Both the position numbers and the translations under genes were made by a program. The notes beneath the pieces are model-generated. The model saw only the letters and a list, made by a program, of their open reading frames with translations, searched no databases and was not told where the DNA came from. DNA of 13,589 nt from Candidatus Zhuqueibacterota bacterium (lineage in GTDB: Bacteria; Zhuqueibacterota; Zhuqueibacteria; Residuimicrobiales; Residuimicrobiaceae): contig JAFGSU010000038.1 of NCBI GenBank assembly GCA_016934435.1, forward strand, positions 1 to 13,589, written 5' to 3'. Below, one piece after another: positions 6,839 through 12,593 of this stretch; the first letter of the stretch is position 1; the number at the start of each line of letters is the position of its first letter.

Positions 6839-8374
6839 ATGAATGCCAAGGCTAACGAGTCTTCATTTATTGAGACGCTCAGCACGCAGGTGTTGACGCA
6901 GCTCGCTATTGGTGTGATTCTGACGAATGAAGAGGGTCGGATTGTATGGTGCAATGAGCGGCAGCAATGGATTTCCGGAGTAGCGGCCGCTGTATTGACG
7001 GATCAATCTTTTTTCGATCAGCCATCATTCACACAACTGGGTCTTGCCCGGGTTGTGGCGCGGGTTCTCAAAAGCGGAGAACCGCACTATCATTTTGTTA
7101 CGCATGAGGGCATTTTTTGCCGCACTGAGGTTTTGCCGCTGCGGATAAACGAGCGGCTGAGCGGTGCGGCTGTTTTGTTTTATGACCGAGAAGGGGAGGG
7201 CGTTCAAAAACTCGAACGGCTGAAGGCACAGGGGCTTTTACGCGATGATTCCGATGCTTCGCTCCATCCCGCCCAATATTATAAATTCGAAATGGCGGAA
7301 CAGCGCGCGCTTCTCTGTTTGCTCACCCAGGCTCTGGATACCCTGCCGTTTCCGGTCGTCATTTTCGATCCTTCGCTGCACGTATTATACATCAACACCC
7401 CGTTCAAAAACAGCTGTGTTTCCGATAAAAAAGTGCTGGGAAAGCCGGTGGTCGACCTGATCCCCGCTCCTGATCGTGAATTGTTCCGCAACAAGGCCAA
7501 AACCTATTTCAATAACCCGGCTAAAAAGATGAAAGAAACGCAGGGGGCGGACAATCTGGTTTTGCCGCAGGCAGTTTATTTTTTCAGCAAACTGGATGAA
7601 CGTACCGGGATGGATGCGGTTGTAGCGGTTAAGGTGCCTGCCGGTCATATGGATTCGCACGACGAGCGGGATGCGTTCACCGATAAATTTGAAACGCTGT
7701 GCCGGTTCACCGGCCGGCTGGTTCATGATATTCGCAATCCGCTCACCGCTCTTATCTGTCAGCTGGATTTTCTCCGCAACGAAGATTTGTACGAAGAGGG
7801 CGGCAGTCACAAGTTTCAGAAAGGCATTGACCTGATCCAGCAGCAGGTGGACGACATTTACGGCGTCCTGGCCAATGTTGAAAGTTTCGGCGAAGGAGAG
7901 GGCGATGAACCGACCGAATCGCCTCTCACGGATTTACTCCTCAATGCGCGGGTGGTGGCGGAACTGAAACGGCCGCACAAAAGTGTCCATATCCAGGCCG
8001 ATATGGATGAGGGTCTGCCCTCGCTCACCTGTGAAGCGCTGCGCCTGCAAAAAGCCATCGTGGAAGTTTTGCTGAATGCGCTGGAAGCCGCCGGTGAAAG
8101 AGGACGGGTGCGGATGTCCGCTCGATACCTGCAGCCCGAGGACGCGTTCGAAATACGCATCCTCGATAACGGCCCCGGGATTCCCGATAATCTGATCGAT
8201 AGAATTTTTGATCCTTTCTTTTCAACCAAGAAACGGCATGGCGCGGGATTGGGACTCACAGTAGCCTACGCAGCCATCCGGCAACACAGCGGCACCATCT
8301 CAGTGCAGACAGCGCCCGGACAGGGAACGGAAGTCGTGATACGATTGCCGCGACAAAATCTCACAAAAAAATAA
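6839..8374 (+). CDS. soluble PAS-domain sensor histidine kinase (NtrB-like), first kinase of the operon
   Basis: A 511-residue cytosolic kinase predicted to autophosphorylate and pass phosphate to the NtrC-type regulator two genes downstream. The ATG at 6839 is preferred over the adjacent TTG at 6836 because GAAGGGTGGT (6821-6830) is well spaced. No transmembrane segment is seen. Residues about 15-116 and 160-265 look like two PAS-type sensor domains (AIGVILTNEEGRIVWCN; LPFPVVIFDPSLHVLYIN). The HisKA H-box is RLVHDIRNPLTAL with His296. The HATPase part shows an N-box (EVLLNALEAAG, Asn413), G1 (DNGPGIP, Asp443), an F-box (FDPFFSTK) and G2 (GAGLGLTVA), so all catalytic motifs are present. The signal sensed is unknown and no cofactor-ligand Cys or His pattern stands out in the PAS domains. 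The second kinase starts 10 bases after its stop. Confidence 0.93.
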   Translation: MNAKANESSFIETLSTQVLTQLAIGVILTNEEGRIVWCNERQQWISGVAAAVLTDQSFFDQPSFTQLGLARVVARVLKSGEPHYHFVTHEGIFCRTEVLPLRINERLSGAAVLFYDREGEGVQKLERLKAQGLLRDDSDASLHPAQYYKFEMAEQRALLCLLTQALDTLPFPVVIFDPSLHVLYINTPFKNSCVSDKKVLGKPVVDLIPAPDRELFRNKAKTYFNNPAKKMKETQGADNLVLPQAVYFFSKLDERTGMDAVVAVKVPAGHMDSHDERDAFTDKFETLCRFTGRLVHDIRNPLTALICQLDFLRNEDLYEEGGSHKFQKGIDLIQQQVDDIYGVLANVESFGEGEGDEPTESPLTDLLLNARVVAELKRPHKSVHIQADMDEGLPSLTCEALRLQKAIVEVLLNALEAAGERGRVRMSARYLQPEDAFEIRILDNGPGIPDNLIDRIFDPFFSTKKRHGAGLGLTVAYAAIRQHSGTISVQTAPGQGTEVVIRLPRQNLTKK

Positions 8375-8384
8375 CTGTTACCCA

Positions 8385-9458
8385 ATGGCAGCAATAAAAA
8401 AATACCGGGCGGATTCTCGAGTGGCTGAGAATTTCAGCGCCATTCTTACCGATACCGAAAAACGCGTTGAAGAAGTACTGGGCGGATTGTTAGTGGCGCT
8501 GCGACAAAAGCCGGTGCGCAAAGGCATGCGGCTGGCACGAGTACTGGAACAGCTGGGGTGCGCCAATGCCGATGCCCTGTTGCGCGCAGCCATCTCGACC
8601 GGTACAACTGCCACCATGGAACTGCTCTTCGAGCAACAAGCGCGCTGGCTGCTGCTGACGGTCGAACCTCGCGCGAAGGAAGGCTCTATCCTCGGCGCCA
8701 GAGTGACGCTGCAAGAGATAACGGCGCAAAAGAAAAACGAGGCGTTCAAGAACCTGTCCACGCAAATGACCAGTCTGTCCCTGCTCGCCAGACATATCAG
8801 CCACAGGCTCAACAACCCCCTGGCCGCCATATTGAACCGGATCGGATGTTTGCTTTTAGAGGATATAAAAGCCAGTGATTGGCAGCGATTGCGTCGAGAG
8901 CTAACCGGCATTCAAGACCAGGTATATGCGCTGTCGCTCATCACCAATGCCCTGGACGTCTTTGCCCGTGATGTGAGATCAGCCGGAAAATTGGTGCAGG
9001 TAAATCGTGTGCTGGAAAAAGCTATCGACCTGGCACGATTACTCAATGTGGACAACCAGGTCAAATATCGGTTGAACTTGCAACCCGATTTGCCGCCTGT
9101 GTTCGGCAATGACATTCTGCTGGAACAATGCTTTTTGCATATCCTTCGCAATGCGCAGGAAGCCATTTCGGACGGCGGCACCATTCATGTACACTCGCAA
9201 ATAAAGCCGAAAAATGATGCTTTCATCCAGGTCGTTATCAGAGATACCGGCAGTGGTATTCCGGCGCAATATCTGCAGCAGGTTTTTGAACCTTTTTTTA
9301 CGCTAAAAGGCGAAGACCACTTGGGACTGGGTCTCTGTATCGGCTACAGCATCATTGATTCGCTGAAAGGTTATATCGAACTGGTCAGTGACGGCAAAGC
9401 CGGCACCACCGTGACCATCTCTTTACCCATAGTGAACAGTATCATTAATCGAGGCTGA
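8385..9458 (+). CDS. second soluble sensor histidine kinase of the operon
   Basis: A 357-residue cytosolic kinase without membrane segments. Residues about 1-115 form a short PAS-like input region (weak similarity, with a VTLQEIT-type exit strand). The H-box is ARHISHRLNNPLAAIL with His140; the HRLNNPL wording is that of NtrB/PAS-kinase families. The ATPase core has an N-box (ILRNAQEAI, Asn256), G1 (DTGSGIP, Asp287), an F-box (FEPFFTLK) and G2 (LGLGLCIGYSII). All residues for autophosphorylation and ATP binding are present, so this is not an obvious pseudokinase. The ATG follows the first kinase stop by 10 bases with no clear ribosome-binding site, suggesting translational coupling. The regulator starts 5 bases after its stop. 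It may form a heterodimer with the first kinase or act as a second input to the same regulator; that is inference. Confidence 0.92.
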   Translation: MAAIKKYRADSRVAENFSAILTDTEKRVEEVLGGLLVALRQKPVRKGMRLARVLEQLGCANADALLRAAISTGTTATMELLFEQQARWLLLTVEPRAKEGSILGARVTLQEITAQKKNEAFKNLSTQMTSLSLLARHISHRLNNPLAAILNRIGCLLLEDIKASDWQRLRRELTGIQDQVYALSLITNALDVFARDVRSAGKLVQVNRVLEKAIDLARLLNVDNQVKYRLNLQPDLPPVFGNDILLEQCFLHILRNAQEAISDGGTIHVHSQIKPKNDAFIQVVIRDTGSGIPAQYLQQVFEPFFTLKGEDHLGLGLCIGYSIIDSLKGYIELVSDGKAGTTVTISLPIVNSIINRG

Positions 9459-9463
9459 AAGGT

Positions 9464-10903
9464 ATGAATCAACCTAAAGGGAGCGATAATACGATTTTAA
9501 TCATTGACGATGATCGCCATGTACTGGAATCATTGGTCAAATTACTCAAGAACAGCCGCTACCGCTGTATTACCGCCATGAATGCGGCCGACGGTATCCG
9601 GCTCTTTGCAAAGGATAAGCCGCTGGTGATCCTGACCGATATGCGCATGGAGGAAGAAACCTCCGGCCTTACGGTACTGGAGGAAGCCAAACGCATCGAC
9701 CTGGATGCGGTTGTGATTCTCTACACGGCTTTCGGCAGCGTACCCAATGCGGTGGAAGCGTTTAAAAAGGGAGCATTCGATTATATCGAAAAAGTGCGTA
9801 CGCATGTTGACATATTGCAGCCCATCGATCGCGCCATCAAATTTGCCAAGATACAACGGGAGAATGCCTATCTGCGCAACCAGCTGGATCTCACGGATGA
9901 CTCGATGTTCTACGGCGCTGTGGGCGTGAGCCCGATTATGCACGCCCTGTTCGAAAAAGCCAAACGCGTGTCCCTCACCAATGCCACGGTGCTGATTACC
10001 GGCGAAACCGGTGTGGGCAAGGAGGTGCTGGCGCGGGGTATTCACTTCCACAGTCAGCGTCGCGACGACTCGTTCGTGCCGGTGGCGGTGAGCGCCCTGC
10101 CCGAAACACTGCTCGAAGCCGAACTCTTCGGCCACGTCAAGGGCGCTTTCACCGGCGCCACTATGGAAAAGCCGGGCCTGTTCGAGACCGCGGATAAAGG
10201 CTCACTGTTTTTAGATGAAATCGGCGAGGTCAGCGCCGACCTGCAGCACAAGCTGTTGCGGGTCTTGGAAGACCGCAAAGTGAGACGCATCGGCAGCCTC
10301 AAGGAACGCGAAATCGATGTCCGTTTTCTCAGCGCCACCAATTGCAATGTGGATCAACTGTTAGCAGAGAAAAAAATGCGCGAAGACCTGTATTACCGTT
10401 TGCGCGTCATTCAATTGCATATTCCACCTCTGCGCGATCGGCGCGAGGACATCCCGGTGCTCGTGCACCATTTTCTCAAAAAGTTCAGGCACTATGGCCC
10501 CGTCGAGGTGGAAGGCATATCCAGCGAAGCCCTGCTCCTCTTGCAACAATTCGACTGGCCCGGCAATGTGCGCGAACTGCAACACGCCATCGAATACATG
10601 ATCACCATGGCACAAAAACCGGAATTGACCGCCGATACTCTTCCCGAAGATATCCGCCCGCGTTCCCATCATGTCTTCGTCAGCACCCCGGAAGAGCTGG
10701 ATTTCAAAGAATCCAAAGCCAAAATTGTCGAGGAATTCGAAAGACATTACATCGAAGGATTGCTGCAAAAATTCAACGGCAACATCACCAAAGTGGCTGA
10801 AGCGGCTGGCCTCAATCGCAAAACCATCTACCGCCTCATGGAAGCGCGCGGTATCCCACTGGATCGGTCGCATGGCGATGAAGATTCCGACAACGGCAAA
10901 TAA
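9464..10903 (+). CDS. NtrC-family sigma-54-dependent response regulator
   Basis: A 479-residue activator with the full receiver-AAA+-Fis layout. Receiver residues 10-130 carry acidic Asp15/Asp16, phosphoacceptor Asp59 (LTDMRM), Thr88 and Lys110; the Pro that normally follows the Lys is Val. The AAA+ domain (about 150-385) has Walker A GETGVGKE (180-187), the sigma-54-contacting GAFTGA loop (227-232), Walker B LFLDEIGE (Asp251, Glu252), REDLYYRL and the FDWPGNVREL sensor-2 region. The C-terminal Fis-type helix-turn-helix (about 435-465, NITKVAEAAGLNRKTIYRLM) binds DNA, and an acidic tail follows. It should remodel sigma-54 RNA polymerase closed complexes when phosphorylated by either upstream kinase. 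GAGG 9 nt upstream supports the ATG. A terminator follows at 10933. Sigma-54-like promoters at 691, 11189 and 12479 are obvious candidate targets. Confidence 0.96.
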   Translation: MNQPKGSDNTILIIDDDRHVLESLVKLLKNSRYRCITAMNAADGIRLFAKDKPLVILTDMRMEEETSGLTVLEEAKRIDLDAVVILYTAFGSVPNAVEAFKKGAFDYIEKVRTHVDILQPIDRAIKFAKIQRENAYLRNQLDLTDDSMFYGAVGVSPIMHALFEKAKRVSLTNATVLITGETGVGKEVLARGIHFHSQRRDDSFVPVAVSALPETLLEAELFGHVKGAFTGATMEKPGLFETADKGSLFLDEIGEVSADLQHKLLRVLEDRKVRRIGSLKEREIDVRFLSATNCNVDQLLAEKKMREDLYYRLRVIQLHIPPLRDRREDIPVLVHHFLKKFRHYGPVEVEGISSEALLLLQQFDWPGNVRELQHAIEYMITMAQKPELTADTLPEDIRPRSHHVFVSTPEELDFKESKAKIVEEFERHYIEGLLQKFNGNITKVAEAAGLNRKTIYRLMEARGIPLDRSHGDEDSDNGK

Positions 10904-10932
10904 AATATTTGGAAAAAGATCTCTCCATTACC

Positions 10933-10959
10933 AAGCCCTGCCTTTTGGCAGGGCTTTTT
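10933..10959 (+). terminator. rho-independent terminator of the kinase/regulator operon
   Basis: AAGCCCTGCC (10933-10942), loop TTTT, then the exact complement GGCAGGGCTT (10947-10956) followed by TTT. It is a perfect 10-bp GC-rich stem with a T-run, 29 bases after the regulator stop. Confidence 0.93.
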
Positions 10960-11131
10960 ATTGTAACAATCCCTTTGCAATCTGATATTTGAACATGACC
11001 AAGAAATTATACAAGCATAAATATAATATATTAAATATATTAGGATATATTTTTATCTCTCCGATCCGGCCTACGGTAACATTTCCTTTCCTCATACACC
11101 CCCGACGGCACCCCGGATGAAAAATAAGACT

Positions 11132-11171
11132 TGATACAACTACAATAAAAATAAAACATTAAATTGTATCA
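11132..11171. repeat. 8-bp inverted repeat upstream of the 11189 promoter
   Basis: TGATACAA (11132-11139) and TTGTATCA (11164-11171) are perfect complements 24 bases apart. They end 17 bases before the sigma-54-like -24 element, so the pair could be an activator site. The rest of 10960-11188 is AT-rich with no gene I can support. Confidence 0.35.
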
Positions 11172-11188
11172 CTTTTACTGCTTTTTTA

Positions 11189-11204
11189 TGGCATAATAAT
11201 TGTT
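11189..11204 (+). promoter_or_regulatory. candidate sigma-54 promoter upstream of the orphan receiver gene
   Basis: TGGCATAATAATTGTT has the GG correctly spaced from a -12 TTGT, where consensus has TTGC, so this is the weakest of the three. It shares TGGCATAA and an upstream T-run with the sites at 691 and 12479. The expected start is near 11215, giving a leader of about 160 nt. Confidence 0.45.
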
Positions 11205-11234
11205 ATTACAAAATTGAAAGTGAACCGGTCTGTG

Positions 11235-11260
11235 GTTGTGGAATCATTCTGCACCACAAC
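11235..11260 (+). other. hairpin near the 5' end of the receiver gene leader
   Basis: GTTGTGG (11235-11241) pairs perfectly with CCACAAC (11254-11260) around a 12-base loop. It begins about 20 nt after the inferred sigma-54 transcription start. A further TCCGAT (11261-11266)/ATCGGA (11304-11309) pair follows. No T-run is present, so it is not a terminator; it may stabilise or regulate the leader RNA. Confidence 0.3.
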
Positions 11261-11360
11261 TCCGATCCCGGATACTCCCGGCTGCGGTTTTCTTTTCGCG
11301 GTTATCGGAATGGGGTGGGAGACGGTGTCTAACTGGAAAGTCGTATTTGATGAGGGAAAA

Positions 11361-11369
11361 GAGGAAAGG
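11361..11369 (+). promoter_or_regulatory. ribosome-binding site deciding the GTG start of the receiver gene
   Basis: GAGGAAAGG ends 8 nt before GTG at 11378. It is 14 nt or more from the ATG codons at 11384 and beyond, which favours the GTG start. Confidence 0.6.
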
Positions 11370-11377
11370 TGTAAATT

Positions 11378-11800
11378 GTGACGATGAAGATGGGAATGAA
11401 TGAAAAAAACAACAGGGCGATTGTAGTGGCGACGAGTGATCGCGGTATGGAAGATTCGTTGCGGATGAAATTCAAGGAAAAAAATCTTCAGGTATATTTT
11501 GTCAGACGGAACAACGAAGCCATATTGGAAGTATTGGACCGGGACGTTGACCTGTTGATTGTGGACATCGATATGACCGGTGGCGTTGGCATCGATATTT
11601 TACCGGTCATTCGTCGATTGTGCCCGCGTTTGCCGGTTATTCTGATTTCCGAGGATTTCACCTACCGGATCAGAAAAACGGCCGCCGAGCAGGGTGTCAC
11701 CTACCAGAGCGTTAAACCACGTTCGGCGCTGGAAACCAATGACGTCGTATCCATCACTGAAAAAATTGTGGCACGGAAAGAGTTAATGCAGGTTAACTGA
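11378..11800 (+). CDS. stand-alone receiver-domain protein with degenerate acidic pocket
   Basis: A 140-residue single CheY-like receiver domain with no output domain. LLIVDIDMTGGVGIDIL carries the phosphoacceptor candidate Asp63. LISED supplies Ser91 in the Thr/Ser position and YQSVKP supplies Lys113. The usual acidic Mg-binding pair after the first strand is replaced: the sequence is IVVATSD, with Ala and Thr where two Asp are expected and a single Asp21 nearby. Phosphorylation may therefore be weak or absent, and the protein could act as a phosphate sink, adaptor or phosphorylation-independent receiver. It lies 474 bases after the NtrC-type regulator, outside its operon terminator, and has its own sigma-54-like promoter, so it may be a target and feedback element of that system. 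It has no recognisable close family member. Confidence 0.85.
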   Translation: MTMKMGMNEKNNRAIVVATSDRGMEDSLRMKFKEKNLQVYFVRRNNEAILEVLDRDVDLLIVDIDMTGGVGIDILPVIRRLCPRLPVILISEDFTYRIRKTAAEQGVTYQSVKPRSALETNDVVSITEKIVARKELMQVN

Positions 11801-11824
11801 AAAGAGGTGAGCCACAGGGTATTT

Positions 11825-11963
11825 CTGGGTTGATCTCGGATGAGAGCCGTGCAAACCCGATAGCAATCCCATTGCAATTGGAAGGGGCTAACTGTATCCT
11901 CCTGGATGTTGGTTGCCCGGTGATCCTGTTCCCCTGGAGGAGTCTGGAAAGAGATCAACCCAG
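11825..11963. mobile_element. MITE-like element, 139 bp, with perfect 13-bp terminal inverted repeats and TATTT target duplication
   Basis: CTGGGTTGATCTC (11825-11837) is the exact reverse complement of GAGATCAACCCAG (11951-11963). The pair is flanked directly by TATTT at 11820-11824 and TATTT at 11964-11968, as expected for a 5-bp target duplication. The interior has no transposase. It can fold into a hairpin CCGAT-A-GCAAT, loop CCC, ATTGC-A-ATTGG, plus a TCCTCC/GGAGGA stem. The element sits 24 bases after the receiver gene stop. The family of the mobilising transposase cannot be named from this sequence. An alternative is a structured RNA closed by the 13-bp stem. Confidence 0.6.
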
Positions 11964-11971
11964 TATTTATT

Positions 11972-12202
11972 TCAGGCGGCTGTCCCGCTCCCCCATTGTC
12001 TTCGATCCTTGCTCCTGCTCAAAATCCTCCATTCTATTGATGTTGATTTCAGCATATCAGCTGTATGGTTTGATCCGGCCTCATCAGGTGCATTGGCCGT
12101 CAATGGAATCACGCCTGCCTCAAATGCTAGCGCCTCAATAATCGCAATCCATTCAATTAAAAGAAATGCAAGAATGCTCCGTTGTATTTCTTCTTTCCAC
12201 AT
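11972..12202 (-). CDS. doubtful 76-residue small protein with one hydrophobic segment
   Basis: The frame starts MWKEEIQRSILAFLLIEWI and has a hydrophobic stretch (about residues 9-34) that could be a membrane helix, followed by a polar, basic tail. GAGAAAG 7 nt before the ATG is a possible weak ribosome-binding site. It resembles no family I recognise, has no convincing promoter, and ends right next to the MITE-like element, so it could be a remnant or a chance frame. No + strand alternative in this interval looks better. Confidence 0.25.
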   Translation of the reverse strand: MWKEEIQRSILAFLLIEWIAIIEALAFEAGVIPLTANAPDEAGSNHTADMLKSTSIEWRILSRSKDRRQWGSGTAA

Positions 12203-12338
12203 AGTCTGACTTTCTCGGAAATAAAGCCTGGTATCCGTCCGTCATACACCCCGTTAACGATAGGTAATTAATAAACCTAAAACTGTGAGGCGTCGTGTCA
12301 ACATGCCCCTCCCCTTTTTGTCCCATCGAGCGCATGTA

Positions 12339-12452
12339 TTGATGAATAAAATATTTACTAAAAAATAATTTTTTTATCGGGACTTATTTCAGTAAACAAC
12401 TGAAAATTAATAAAATAGGGAACGGTCATTTAGTAAATATTTTATTTATTAA
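12339..12452. repeat. long AT-rich inverted repeat upstream of the FN3 gene promoter
   Basis: AATAAAATATTTACTAAA (12345-12362) is the perfect complement of TTTAGTAAATATTTTATT (12429-12446). Allowing two G-U pairs the arms extend outward to 12339 and 12452, 24 bp in all. Between the arms TTTCAGT (12387-12393) and ACTGAAA (12399-12405) form a second hairpin. Each arm contains a copy of the motif also found at 6558 (one with a mismatch). It ends 27 bases before the sigma-54-like -24 element. It could be an upstream activator site pair, a cruciform or an AT-rich mobile remnant. Between 12203 and 12338 I see nothing I can support. Confidence 0.6.
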
Positions 12453-12478
12453 GTGGAACAATCAAGGCTGGGTTTTTC

Positions 12479-12493
12479 TGGCATAACTTGTGC
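12479..12493 (+). promoter_or_regulatory. candidate sigma-54 promoter for the FN3 secreted-protein gene
   Basis: TGGCATAACTTGTGC has GG-N10-GC spacing and matches the -24 TGGCA and -12 TGC elements. It shares TGGCATAA with the sites at 691 and 11189 and is preceded by a T-run. The expected start is near 12505, about 89 nt before the ATG. Confidence 0.6.
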
Positions 12494-12593
12494 TTAAAGG
12501 GGAGATGATGGGAGGAACAGCAGCTCATAATATTCATGCGGCAGCTGGATAGCAGACAAGAACCGGAATTCAATAGAAGGAGAGCGATTACTG

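Larger units (their letters stand above)
11220..11381 (+). other. doubtful 53-codon ORF overlapping the receiver gene start by GTGA
   Basis: Open from GTG at 11220 to TGA at 11379-11381, where the stop overlaps the GTG start of the receiver gene in the classic 4-base coupling arrangement. The translation ends WKVVFDEGKEERCKL. There is no ribosome-binding site at 11220, and the position is only about 5 nt after the inferred transcription start. An internal ATG at 11310 is also without one. It may be a coupled leader peptide or a chance frame. Confidence 0.2.

Noticed and set aside
8534..8548. TGGCACGAGTACTGG inside the second kinase gene as a sigma-54 promoter
   Set aside because: It lies within a coding sequence, the -12 GC is missing, and no gene starts downstream.
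11838..11890. Resemblance to cobalamin (GTGCAAA-CC) or c-di-GMP-I (GCAAACC) riboswitch cores
   Set aside because: Only a short GCAAACC string matches; the other invariant blocks (B12-box GCCACTG type, GACGCAAAGC) are absent, and the next gene start in the + direction is over 600 bases away.
12296..12301. Minus-strand TTGACA as a promoter for the doubtful 76-codon ORF
   Set aside because: No -10-like hexamer lies 16-18 bases downstream; the nearest AT-rich candidate is about 22 bases away.
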